From Paraburkholderia bryophila (GTDB lineage: Bacteria; Pseudomonadota; Gammaproteobacteria; Burkholderiales; Burkholderiaceae), in contig NZ_QLTK01000020.1 of the NCBI RefSeq assembly GCF_003269035.1, positions 84,857-148,856 of the forward strand: 64,000 bases of DNA. Direction: 5' to 3'. This document shows positions 1-9,700 of this stretch, piece after piece; position 1 is the stretch's first letter, and every line of letters begins with the position of its first letter. Both the position numbers and the translations under genes were made by a program. The notes beneath the pieces were generated by a model, which did no database searches, was not told the DNA's origin, and worked only from the letters and a program-made list of their open reading frames with translations.

Positions 1-2
1 CG

Positions 3-1916
3 GCGCTGGCACGGCGCTACGGCGTGAAAGTATTGAACGGCGTCGCGATCACGGCGGCGCACGGCAAACTGCGGGTAGCGTCGGTGGAACTGGCGTCGTA
101 CGCGAAGGGCCAGCTGGGCGCCAGGCAGGGCGATTTGCCGTGCGATCTGCTGGCCATGTCGGGCGGCTGGAGCCCCGTGCTGCACCTGTTCGCGCAATCG
201 GGCGGCAAGGCGCACTGGCATGACGACAAGGCCTGTTTCGTGCCGGGCAAGGCCATGCAGCCGGAGACCAGCGTCGGCGCCTGCGCGGGCGACTTCACGC
301 TAGGCCAGAGCATCCGCTTTGCGATGGACGCCGGCATCGAGGCGGCACGCGCGGCCGGCTTCATCGTGACGCGGCCCAATCCGGTGCAGGTGGCCGAAAT
401 CACCGAGGCGAAAATGGAGCCGCTGTGGCTGGTCGGCGGTCGTGAGCTGGCCACGCGCGGACCGAAGCAGTTCATCGATTTCCAGAACGACGTGTCGGCC
501 GCGGATATTTTCCTCGCCGCCCGCGAAGGCTTCGAATCGGTCGAACATGTGAAGCGTTATACGGCGATGGGTTTCGGTACCGACCAGGGCAAGCTCGGCA
601 ATATCAACGGTATGGCGATTCTCGCGCAGGCACTCGGCAAGACGATTCCCGAGACCGGCACGACCACCTTCCGTCCGAACTACACGCCGGTCACGTTCGG
701 CACCTTCGCCGGCCGCGAGCTGGGCGAGTTTCTCGACCCGGTGCGCAAAACCGCGGTGCACGAATGGCACGTGGAAAACGGCGCGGCTTTCGAAGATGTC
801 GGCAACTGGAAGCGGCCGTGGTATTTCCCGAAGGGGGGGGAGGACCTGCACGCCGCGGTGGCGCGCGAATCGCTCGCGGTGCGTACGAGCGTCGGGATTC
901 TGGACGCGTCGACGCTCGGCAAGATCGACATCCAAGGTCCCGATTCGGCGAAACTGCTGAACTGGGTCTACACCAATCCGTGGAGCAAGCTGGAAGTCGG
1001 CAAGTGCCGTTACGGCCTGATGCTCGACGAAAACGGCATGATTTTCGACGACGGCGTGACGGTGCGCCTCGCCGACCAGCACTACATGATGACGACCACG
1101 ACCGGCGGCGCCGCGCGTGTGCTGACGTGGCTCGAACGCTGGCTGCAGACGGAATGGCCGGACCTGCGCGTGCGGCTCGCGTCGGTCACGGATCACTGGG
1201 CCACCTTCGCCGTGGTGGGGCCGAACAGCCGCAAGGTGCTGCAGAAAGTGTGCGAGGACATCGACTTCGCGAACGCGGCGTTCCCGTTCATGAGCTATCG
1301 CGAAGGCACGGTAGCGGGCGCGGCGTCGCGGGTCATGCGCATCAGTTTCTCGGGCGAACTCGCCTATGAGGTGAACGTGCCGGCGAACGTCGGCCGTGCG
1401 GTCTGGGAAGCGCTGATGGCGGCGGGCGCCGAGTACGACATCACACCGTACGGTACGGAAACCATGCACGTCTTGCGCGCGGAGAAGGGCTACATCATCG
1501 TCGGTCAGGATACGGACGGCTCGATGACGCCGTACGACGTCGGTATGGGCGGGCTGGTCGCGAAGTCGAAAGACTTTCTCGGCAAGCGCTCGCTGACGCG
1601 TTCCGACACCGCGAAGGCCGGCCGCAAGCAACTGGTCGGGCTGCTGGCGGAGGATTCGTCGTTCGTGATTCCGGAGGGCTCGCAGATCGTTGCCGGGCCG
1701 TTCCAGGGCGACACCGCGCCGATGCTCGGTCACGTTACGTCGAGCTATTACAGCCCGATCCTGAAACGCTCGATTGCAATGGCGGTCGTCAAGGGCGGCC
1801 TCGACAAGATCGGCGAAACGCTCACGATTCCGCTCGCGAGCGGCAAACAGATGGCAGCGAAGATCACCAGTTCGGTGTTCTACGACAGCGAAGGAGCACG
1901 TCAACATGTGGAATGA
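3..1916 (+). CDS. soxA: Sarcosine oxidase alpha subunit, 5'-truncated by window edge
   Basis: Alpha subunit of heterotetrameric sarcosine oxidase, which demethylates sarcosine to glycine and passes the methylene group to tetrahydrofolate. The frame is open from the first bases, so the gene starts outside the window; the GTG at 24 is internal. The visible part covers the end of the dinucleotide-binding region, a middle domain, and a C-terminal aminomethyltransferase (GcvT-like) domain from about nt 720 onward. The next gene, soxG, starts inside its last codons, so the two are translationally coupled. A run of eight G at 833-840 is in frame and leaves the ORF intact. Confidence 0.93.
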   Translation, partial: ALARRYGVKVLNGVAITAAHGKLRVASVELASYAKGQLGARQGDLPCDLLAMSGGWSPVLHLFAQSGGKAHWHDDKACFVPGKAMQPETSVGACAGDFTLGQSIRFAMDAGIEAARAAGFIVTRPNPVQVAEITEAKMEPLWLVGGRELATRGPKQFIDFQNDVSAADIFLAAREGFESVEHVKRYTAMGFGTDQGKLGNINGMAILAQALGKTIPETGTTTFRPNYTPVTFGTFAGRELGEFLDPVRKTAVHEWHVENGAAFEDVGNWKRPWYFPKGGEDLHAAVARESLAVRTSVGILDASTLGKIDIQGPDSAKLLNWVYTNPWSKLEVGKCRYGLMLDENGMIFDDGVTVRLADQHYMMTTTTGGAARVLTWLERWLQTEWPDLRVRLASVTDHWATFAVVGPNSRKVLQKVCEDIDFANAAFPFMSYREGTVAGAASRVMRISFSGELAYEVNVPANVGRAVWEALMAAGAEYDITPYGTETMHVLRAEKGYIIVGQDTDGSMTPYDVGMGGLVAKSKDFLGKRSLTRSDTAKAGRKQLVGLLAEDSSFVIPEGSQIVAGPFQGDTAPMLGHVTSSYYSPILKRSIAMAVVKGGLDKIGETLTIPLASGKQMAAKITSSVFYDSEGARQHVE

Positions 1917-2562
1917 AACGCGGGGAACGGGCTCGGTCGTGGATCGTGCGGTCGGCAAACAGAGCAGCGTGTGGCAGGAATCGCCACTGGTCGGCACGGA
2001 CGCCTTGCTGAAAAAACATCTGGCGACGGCCGGCGCCGCGTTCAGACTGAGCGAGCGGCCGTTTCTGGAGCTGGTGAACGTACGCGGCGATACGCGCGAC
2101 GCGGCCTTCATGCACGCAATGGAAACCGTGCTGGGCTGCCGGCCGCCGGAAAAGGCCAACACGATCGCGCGCGGCCATGGCTACGACCTGCTGTGGCTCG
2201 GCCCAGACGAATGGCTGGTGCGCTCGGCCACCGCGCACGATGCGACTCGCAGCGCGCCCTTGCAGGCGAAACTCGGTGCCGCGTTCGCGGGCGTGTTTGC
2301 CGCGGTCGTGGATATCGGCAGCGGCTATACGGTGCTTGAAATTAGCGGCACGCGCACGCGTGAGGTGCTGGCGCGCGGCTGTCCGCTCGACCTGCATCCC
2401 AAGCTGTTCGGCGAAGGGCAGTGCGCGCAGAGCCATTACTTCAAGGCGTCGATGACGCTCGTGCCTACCGGCGCGAATAGTTTCGACCTGGTGGTACGCC
2501 GCAGCTTTGCGGACTACTTCGTGAAGATGATGCTCGACGCGGCCGAGCCGCTGATGTCGTAA
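1906..2562 (+). CDS. soxG: Sarcosine oxidase gamma subunit
   Basis: Small subunit of heterotetrameric sarcosine oxidase, 218 residues, about the usual family length. The ATG at 1906 is chosen because an AAGGAG ribosome site lies at 1891-1896, and the protein then begins MWNETRGTG; the longer open frame upstream is only a shadow of soxA. It overlaps soxA by 11 nt. The LLWLGPDEWLV segment and the VVDIGSGYTVLEISG segment are typical of SoxG. Function is inferred from family and position. Confidence 0.92.
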   Translation: MWNETRGTGSVVDRAVGKQSSVWQESPLVGTDALLKKHLATAGAAFRLSERPFLELVNVRGDTRDAAFMHAMETVLGCRPPEKANTIARGHGYDLLWLGPDEWLVRSATAHDATRSAPLQAKLGAAFAGVFAAVVDIGSGYTVLEISGTRTREVLARGCPLDLHPKLFGEGQCAQSHYFKASMTLVPTGANSFDLVVRRSFADYFVKMMLDAAEPLMS

Positions 2563-2671
2563 CGCGCGCGGCGCGCGGGCGCGAACGTGAATGGACCGGC
2601 ATGAACATGAACGAACGCGCAGGGATGAACTCAGGTGAGCGTGCGGCCATGAAGCCAGCGGACGGTTCGCC

Positions 2672-2935
2672 ATGACGTCGACGCGCCTCGTCACCGCGCG
2701 CCTCACCGAGCGCGCGTGTCATGAAGGCGATGCGCATGCCGCGCTCGCGCTGCTCGATCAGAGCATCGTGCTGCGGCACCGCCGCATCGCGCTGATCCGC
2801 TATCTGCTGGCACAGCAACTCGGCGCGCCGCTGGAGGCGCGTCATCATCAATACGTCGAACGGATCGCCGCGCGGCTGAGCGCGGAGGCGCTCTCGCGCA
2901 TCGCAGGCGCGGCGCGTGCACGGCTGCGCTTGTGA
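2672..2935 (+). CDS. Small hypothetical protein downstream of soxG
   Basis: An 87-residue ORF whose third codon positions are almost all G or C, as expected of a real gene here. The product is rich in Ala, Arg and Leu, predicted helical, with no signal peptide, membrane segment or motif I recognise. It lies 109 nt after soxG on the same strand and could be the last gene of that operon. No good ribosome site is seen at the ATG, so the start is uncertain. Function unknown. Confidence 0.5.
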   Translation: MTSTRLVTARLTERACHEGDAHAALALLDQSIVLRHRRIALIRYLLAQQLGAPLEARHHQYVERIAARLSAEALSRIAGAARARLRL

Positions 2936-3141
2936 TGCTGCCTCGATGCCGCCGTGATGCTGCCTTGATGCGGCCGACCACGATCTGAATCCGAACGACG
3001 CTCCCGGCAGTTCCACGAACGGCGCCCCCGTTCCACTCCGATGACGGTTTCTTTCTATGTGGCCGATTTATGTCGGCGTCTACTGAAAAGACACTGATCG
3101 GAGTACTCACGCGGCTGCCGCCGCATCAACGAGGGGATGCC

Positions 3142-4560
3142 ATGTCCATCGCTATCCAGTCGCGCGCGAGCGCGGCCGCCCGGCTCGAACGACTGCCGTT
3201 TTCCGGTTATCACCGGACCATCTTCATCATCATTGCCGTCGCGTTCTTCTTCGATTCGGTCGATCTCGGCACGATGACCTTCGTACTCGGCTCGATCAAA
3301 TCGGAGTTTCATCTGTCGACCGCGACGGCGGGTCTGGTGGCGAGCGCGAGTTTCTTCGGCATGGTAATCGGCGCGGCGGTGGCGGGCTTGCTGGCCGATC
3401 GTTTCGGCCGCCGTCCGATATTTCAGTGGAGCATGGTGCTGTGGGGCGTGGCGTCGTATCTCTGTTCGACGGCGCAGAGTGTCGACGCGCTGATTTTTTA
3501 TCGCGTGCTGCTCGGCTTCGGCATGGGGATGGAGTTTCCGATCGCGCAGACCTTGCTGTCGGAATTCGTGCCGGCGCGATCGCGCGGACGGCTGATCGCG
3601 CTGATGGATGGATTCTGGCCGCTCGGTTTCATCACGGCGGGCGTGGTGTCGTATTTCGTCTTGCCGACGCTGGGCTGGCGCACGGAGTTTGCGTTGCTCG
3701 CGATTCCGGCGGTATTCGTGCTGATCGTGCGACGCGTGGTGCCGGAGTCGCCGCGCTGGCTCGAGCATCGCGGACGCGTCGAGGAAGCGGATCGCGTGCT
3801 CGCCGACGTCGAGGCGAAGGTGATGAAGGCGGCGGGGTTGCGTGACTTGCCCGCACCGGCGATGCTCGCCGAGCCGGCGGCGGAGCGGGGCATGGGGGCG
3901 TTCCGGGAGATCTGGAGCGGCATTTACCGGCGTCGCACGGTGATGGTCTGGACTTTGTGGTTTTTTGCGCTGCTCGGGTTCTATGGCTTGACCTCCTGGC
4001 TGGGCGCGTTGATGCAGCAGGCGGGTTTCGCCGTGACTAAATCGGTGCTTTATACGGTGCTGATTTCGCTTGGCGGGATTCCGGGGTTTATTTGCGCCGC
4101 GTGGCTCGTGGAGCGGTGGGGGCGTAAGCCGACCTGCATCTCCTCGCTGTTGGGCAGTGCGGTGATGGCTTATCTATACGGGCAGGCCGCGCTGCATGCG
4201 CAGACGCCGGCATTGCTGATTGGCGCCGGTCTCGCAATGCAGTTCTTTCTGTTTGCGATGTGGGCGGTGCTCTATACCTACACGCCGGAGCTTTACGGGA
4301 CCGGCGCGAGAGCGACGGGGTCGGGATTTGCATCGGCGATTGGGCGGGTCGGGTCGTTGATCGGCCCCTATGTGGTCGGCGTTGTGCTGCCGGTTTTCGG
4401 GCAAGGCGGGGTGTTCTCGCTGGGCGCGGCGTGTTTCGTGGTGGCGGGCGCGGCGGTGTGGGTGCTCGGGGTCGAGACGCGCGGCGTGGTGCTGGAGGCG
4501 TTGGTGGAAGCCGCTGACACGAGCGACACGCGCGGTGTGTTGGGTGTGGTGCGGGAGTGA
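3142..4560 (+). CDS. MFS transporter
   Basis: Inner-membrane secondary transporter of 472 residues with about 12 predicted hydrophobic segments. The loop motif LADRFGRRP between helices 2 and 3 is the MFS signature, and a related VERWGRKP follows in the second half. The ATG at 3142 is preferred over one at 3070 because GAGGGG precedes it by five bases. Overall it resembles the sugar/aromatic-acid:proton symporter subgroup; the substrate cannot be read from sequence. Late codons use more GGG and TTT than neighbouring genes. Confidence 0.87.
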   Translation: MSIAIQSRASAAARLERLPFSGYHRTIFIIIAVAFFFDSVDLGTMTFVLGSIKSEFHLSTATAGLVASASFFGMVIGAAVAGLLADRFGRRPIFQWSMVLWGVASYLCSTAQSVDALIFYRVLLGFGMGMEFPIAQTLLSEFVPARSRGRLIALMDGFWPLGFITAGVVSYFVLPTLGWRTEFALLAIPAVFVLIVRRVVPESPRWLEHRGRVEEADRVLADVEAKVMKAAGLRDLPAPAMLAEPAAERGMGAFREIWSGIYRRRTVMVWTLWFFALLGFYGLTSWLGALMQQAGFAVTKSVLYTVLISLGGIPGFICAAWLVERWGRKPTCISSLLGSAVMAYLYGQAALHAQTPALLIGAGLAMQFFLFAMWAVLYTYTPELYGTGARATGSGFASAIGRVGSLIGPYVVGVVLPVFGQGGVFSLGAACFVVAGAAVWVLGVETRGVVLEALVEAADTSDTRGVLGVVRE

Positions 4561-4919
4561 GGCGGCGCGGCGCGCATTAGGCAAAGAGGCCAGGCCGCCC
4601 GTGAGCCTTTCTGCTTTTTTGAAATGCGTGCCGTTTGTCGCGGCGGCGATGGCGCGGAATTAATAATACGCCCGTTCATATTTCTGAATGTTACAAAGCG
4701 CAAACGTTTAACTCAAACAGGCCAGGCGGCAAAGTTTCCTGCAACTCACTGATTAAGCAACGCTCCGAATCAAACCTCAATCAGCCCCTCGCGAAACCGT
4801 CTGCAATCCGGGAAATCCCTTCCCGCAATCTCCTGAATAATCGATTGCACGCTTATTAACAACCCGTTACGATCCGATCCCATACGCATCTCACAATTCC
4901 CTGCAAGAGCATCGAGCGC
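4561..4919. other. Intergenic region ahead of the export cluster
   Basis: About 360 nt without a gene. It is visibly richer in A and T than its surroundings from about 4640 to 4880. I see no convincing terminator for the MFS gene; a candidate promoter lies at its right end. Confidence 0.5.
4845..4873 (+). promoter_or_regulatory. Candidate sigma-70 promoter for the export cluster
   Basis: TTGCAC at 4845-4850 and TACGAT at 4868-4873, separated by 17 nt, lie about 47 nt upstream of the GNAT start codon in AT-rich sequence. Both hexamers are imperfect. Confidence 0.35.
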
Positions 4920-5480
4920 ATGACAGCAATGCCGGATTTGATCGCACCGATCGCGCAATCCGCGGTTTCCCTGCGCGCGTCGACGCCCGCCGATCGGGAG
5001 TTTCTGAAAAGGGTTTTCGTCAGCACGCGCTTTGCCGAATTTGCCGCCGCCGGTTGGACGGCGGAACAGATCGAGGCGCTGCTCGCGCAGCAGTTCGATA
5101 TGCAGGACGTCTATTACCGGCGCCATTATCCGGCCGGCCGCTTCGACGTCGTGATGGCCGGCGCTACGCCCGCGGGCCGTCTGTATCACAACTGGCACCG
5201 CGAGCGCGGCGTCAACGTGATCGACATTGCCTTGCTGCCGGCGTTTCGCGGCGCGGGTATCGGCACGCGCCTGATGCATGCGGTGGTCGACAGGGCGGCG
5301 CAGGCCGGTGTGCCGATTTCGTTGTATGTCGAAACGAACAATCCGGTGCAATCGCTTTATCGGCGGTTGGGTTTCGCGAAAAGCGGAGAAAATGGCATTT
5401 ACGAATCGATGCGACGTGAAATCATACCGTTCGATTTTCCCGGCGAGTCTTTGCCGGGCTTGCAGTCCAGTTTCGAATAA
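4920..5480 (+). CDS. GNAT family N-acetyltransferase
   Basis: A 186-residue protein with the GNAT fold. The acetyl-CoA binding loop is visible as AFRGAGIGTRLM in the middle, followed by the beta5-alpha4 region SLYVETNNPVQSLYRRLGF typical of the family. It appears cytoplasmic, with no signal peptide. It is the first gene of the run leading into the giant DUF4347 protein, so its substrate may belong to that system, but this is inference from position. The ATG at 4920 follows a weak purine-rich site. Confidence 0.85.
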   Translation: MTAMPDLIAPIAQSAVSLRASTPADREFLKRVFVSTRFAEFAAAGWTAEQIEALLAQQFDMQDVYYRRHYPAGRFDVVMAGATPAGRLYHNWHRERGVNVIDIALLPAFRGAGIGTRLMHAVVDRAAQAGVPISLYVETNNPVQSLYRRLGFAKSGENGIYESMRREIIPFDFPGESLPGLQSSFE

Positions 5481-5696
5481 ATGTGTCAAAAATGCGGTGC
5501 GCATATAAAGCGCTTCGTATAACAACAATATTTTAAAGCCAGGTTTGACGCGTGCCGTTAACCCTTGCATCGAGCCACATCGAAACAAGCAACGGTGTTT
5601 CAAAACCGTCCGTTGAATGCGCTGTGCATCGCCCTAAAAAGCGGCCGGGCATTATCGGACGAACGGCGCGCGACCAATTCACTGGCGGGGGGCGGG

Positions 5697-6032
5697 TTGT
5701 CTGCAATTCCTACACATGCCGAGCTGACTGAGTCGCTCGGCGGTCTCTTCACGCTGACGTCGCCAGAGGGCACGGCGGTTCAGGCGCGGTTGATCGACGC
5801 GCCCGTCGGCGTTCCGATGGACGACGACTACGTCTGCTACCACGCGTTCTTCGAACTGCCGCTGGGCGTACAGCTTCCCCAGGATAACTACCGCGTCGAC
5901 GCACCGGACGGCCGCGCGTGGGTGTTGCTCGCCACGCCGGTACGCCCGCAGAAAAACGGCGCCGCGACGCTGTGCATCGTGATCCACACCTTGAAACCGG
6001 CGGCCCAACAGCCGGTCGAGTCCTCGCAATGA
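5697..6032 (+). CDS. DUF6916-like small protein
   Basis: About 111 residues if translation begins at TTG 5697, which sits just after a G-rich stretch (5686-5696) that could act as ribosome site. An alternative TTG at 5565 gives 155 residues, but codons 5565-5696 lack the G/C third-position bias of the rest. The segment ELTESLGGLFTLTSPEG and the FELPLGVQLPQDNYRV pattern match my recollection of the DUF6916 family, found beside tail-collar proteins. Function unknown; likely a partner of the tail-collar protein encoded 58 nt downstream. Confidence 0.62.
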   Translation: MSAIPTHAELTESLGGLFTLTSPEGTAVQARLIDAPVGVPMDDDYVCYHAFFELPLGVQLPQDNYRVDAPDGRAWVLLATPVRPQKNGAATLCIVIHTLKPAAQQPVESSQ

Positions 6033-6090
6033 CGCCGGCCGTCGTGCTCGCGATCCGGCGTTTTACCCGTCCTCTCTTCAGGAGAAGTTC

Positions 6091-6702
6091 ATGAGCGATC
6101 CGTATCTCGGCGAAATTCGTATGGTCGGCTTCAACTTTGCACCGGTCGGCTGGGCGCTGTGCCAGGGGCAGATCATGTCGATCGCCCAGAATAATGCGCT
6201 GTTCGCGCTGCTCGGCACGACCTTCGGCGGCACCGGCACGACCACCTTCGGTTTGCCGGATTTCCGCAGCCGCTCGCCGGTCGGCACGGGCCAGGGCCCG
6301 GGTCTGTCGTCGATCGAATGGGGTGAAGTCAGCGGTAACGAAAGCACCACGCTCCTGCAAACGCAGATGCCGATCCACACGCACGTCGCCACCGCCAGCG
6401 GCGGCGGCACCGGCAACGTTCAGATCAGCGTGCCGGCCACCACCACGACGACCAATACCACGGCCACACCCGGGCCCACCACGGTGCTCGCCCCCGGCTC
6501 GTCGGGCGGCCATGCGGCCACGATCTACAGCACGGCGGCGGCGAACACGACGCTCCTGCCGTTCAGCGCACCGGTGACGACGACGCCGCCGACCATCGTG
6601 AACCAGCTCGCCGGCGGCAGTCAGCCGGTCGGCCTGCGCAATCCGTTCCTCGGCACGACGTTTATCATCGCGCTGCAGGGTATTTACCCGACGCGTCCGT
6701 AA
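6091..6702 (+). CDS. Phage tail-collar (microcystin-dependent-protein-like) protein
   Basis: A 203-residue protein starting YLGEIRMVGFNFAPVGWALC, the hallmark of the tail-collar/Mdp family, followed by GLPDFRSRSPVG. The middle is Thr/Gly-rich and low in complexity; the end, FLGTTFIIALQGIYPTRP, is also characteristic. CAGGAGAA precedes the ATG. Related proteins occur as phage tail-fibre tips and as chromosomal proteins outside phages. No capsid or tail genes are nearby, so this copy is not part of a prophage. It probably functions with the adjacent surface-export genes. Confidence 0.85.
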   Translation: MSDPYLGEIRMVGFNFAPVGWALCQGQIMSIAQNNALFALLGTTFGGTGTTTFGLPDFRSRSPVGTGQGPGLSSIEWGEVSGNESTTLLQTQMPIHTHVATASGGGTGNVQISVPATTTTTNTTATPGPTTVLAPGSSGGHAATIYSTAAANTTLLPFSAPVTTTPPTIVNQLAGGSQPVGLRNPFLGTTFIIALQGIYPTRP

Positions 6703-6793
6703 CACGCAGGGTTTGGCCGCCGCAGTGCGGCGGTCATCGAGAGTGCTGGATAGTTATCGGGCGTCGCAAGCGGCGCCTCGCGGAGCGTGTGTC

Positions 6794-9700
6794 ATGAAAA
6801 TCGTCAAGCAACTTCTGAAGCGTCTGAGCGACACCGGCGACACGACCGGTGCGCGTGCGCCGGTTGCGCCGGCGCCGCTGATCATGGCACTCGAACCGCG
6901 CGTCGTGTACGACGCATCGGTCGCGGCAGTCGCATCGCATCCGCATGGCGCCGAAGCCGATTCGCACGCGAGCGCGACCAGTTCGCTGTCGGCCACGCCG
7001 AAGCCGGTCGCCGAACACGACGTCAAACCGGATCACGCGGCGAAGTCCGACGCGAACAAAGACAGCACGGCGCCGAAAGCGACGGAGTCCGGCGCGGCAA
7101 GCGGCGGCGGAGCATCGCATCAGGTGGTGTTCATCGACCCGAGCGTGGCGAACTACCAGGCGTTGATCGCCGGGTTGCCGGCCGGCACGCAATACGTGGT
7201 GCTGAATGCGAACACCGACGGCTTCGCGCAGATCGCGGCGTATCTGCAAACCCACAAGGGCGTCGAATCGATCCACCTGATTTCGCACGGCGCGGACGGC
7301 GAGATCCAGGCGGGTTCGACCTGGCTGAACGCCGGCGACCTGTCGGCCTACAGCGCCGAGTTGGCGCAGATCGGCGCGGAAATGAGGCCGGGCGGCGATT
7401 TCCTGATCTACGGTTGCGACGTCGCGCAGAATGCGGACGGCAAGGCGCTGGTGCAGAACGTCGCGGCGCTCACGCATCTGAACGTGGCCGCCTCGACGGA
7501 CCCGACCGGCCTGGCCGCGCTCGGCGGCAACTGGACGCTCGAATACACGGTCGGCGACGTGCACACGCCGGTGATCGAATCGGCGGCGGCGCAGGCGCAG
7601 TACAACGCGCTGCTCGGCGTGACAACGGAAAACTACGACAATCACGTGTCGCCGGCCTTCAGCACCACCGGCACGAGCTTCACGATCGACGGCGTCACCT
7701 ACACGACCGATCAAGCGGTCGAGACCGACGTCTACACGCAGACGACCGATCCGTTCGGCCCGCCTCCGCTGTCCACCAGCTCGACCGACGGCGTGCTGAT
7801 GGTCAACTTCAACGGCACGCAAATGTCGTCGTTGACCATCACGCTCGCGAGCGGCCAGCATTTCGCGCTACAAAGCTTCGACATCGACGCATTCACCGAC
7901 GGCTCGATCTACATCATTCCAAACGGCGATACGTCGAAGGAAGTGCTGCTGGTGTCGGGCGGGCTGTACTCGGCCACCAAGAATCTCGCCAGCAATCCGG
8001 ACTTCCAGAACCTCACGTCGGTCACCATCAAGGACGTCGGCGACGACGGCTTTCTCACGCCGACGCTGAACAACTTCACCTACACCGTGCTGGGTACGTC
8101 CGCCACGACCAGCGTCGGCAGCGCCGCGTTCACGGCGGGCGACAACGTCGCGTCGACGCCGGTCGCGGTGGATAACGGCATCACGTTGTCCGACCCGCAA
8201 TCCGCCACCGCGCAGACCGCCACGGTGTCGATCACCGGCAACCTGCATGTGGGTGAAGACGTACTGTCGTTCAATAACACCAACACGTCGCTCTACGGCA
8301 ACATCACGGCAACCTACAACGCCGGCACCGGCGTCCTGTCGATGAGTTCGTCGGGCGGCACGGCGACCATCGCGCAATGGCAGAGCGCATTGCAGGCAGT
8401 GACCTACACCGATACCGCGATCACGCCGAACACGGCCACCCGCACGGTCACCTTCAACGTCAACGACGGCGTGAGCGCCGGCGTCAGCGCGTCCCGCACC
8501 GTCACCGTCGCCGATACCGACCAGACGCCGACGCTCACCAGCACCAGTTCCGGCGCGACCTATCTGGCCGGCTCCGCTTCCACGTCGGTGTTCAGCGGCG
8601 TCACGATCGGCGATCGCGACAACACGACGATGGCGTCCGCGACCGTGTCGATCAGCGGCAATTTCCAGAGCGGCGACGTGCTGTCGTTCACCAACGACGG
8701 CTCGACGATGGGCAACATCACCGGCATCTACAACGCGGGCACCGGTACGATGTCGTTGACCTCGTCCGGCGGCACCGCGACGCTCGCGCAGTGGGACAAC
8801 GCGATCGACGCGATCCGTTTCTCCGACGCGTCGAACGCGCCGACGGGTGCGCGCACCGTCTCGTTCACGGTGAACGACGGCTCGAAGAACAGCGCGGCGC
8901 TGAGCAACACGGTGACCGTCACCTCCGGCCCGACCATCACGCTCGACAGCGGCTCGGCCGCTTTCGTGGCGGGCGACAACACGGCGTCCACGCCGGTCGC
9001 GGTCGACTCCGGGTTGACCGTCAGCGACGGCAGCAGCCCGACGCTGCAAAGCGTGACCGTGTCGATCACCGGCAACTTCCATAGCGGCGAAGACATGCTG
9101 GGGTACGTCAACAACCCGGCGACGATGGGCAACATCAGCGGCTCGTACAACACGGGCACCGGCATCCTGACGCTGACCTCGGCGGGCGGCACGGCGTCGC
9201 TCCTGCAATGGCAGTCGGCCTTGCGCTCGATCACCTACTCCGACACGGCGGTCACGCCAAGCCCCGCGACCCGTACGATCAGCTATGTCGCCAACGACGG
9301 CTCGAACACCAGCGCCGCGGTCTCGCGCACGGTGACGGTCACCGATACGGATCAGACGCCGACGCTCAGCACGTCCAGCAGCGGCGTTTCGTATGTTGCG
9401 GGCACGGCCGCCACGCCGGTATTCAGCGGCGTGAGCATCGCCGATCGCGATAACACGACCATGTCGCAGGCAACCGTCTCGATCGGCAGCGGCTTCGTGA
9501 CGGGGCAGGACGCGCTGTCGTTCGTCAACGACGGCTCGACGATGGGCAACATTACCGCCTCGTACAACACGACCACCGGCGTGATGATGCTGAGTTCGGC
9601 GGGCAGCACGGCAACGCTCGCGCAATGGGACAACGCGCTCAACGCCGTGCGGTTCTCCGACGCGGTCAGCGGCTCGCCGGGTGCGCGCACCATCTCGCTG

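Noticed and set aside
833..840. Run of eight G in soxA as a frameshift or phase-variation site
   Set aside because: The frame is intact on both sides and there is no sign of an alternative product; a sequencing or slippage role cannot be judged here.
300..2162. 620-residue minus-strand ORF opposite soxA
   Set aside because: Arg/His-rich shadow of a high-GC gene; soxA on the plus strand has clear family motifs.
6091..6702. Tail-collar gene as evidence of a prophage at 5-7 kb
   Set aside because: No other phage genes are nearby, and the gene is embedded in a surface-export cluster.
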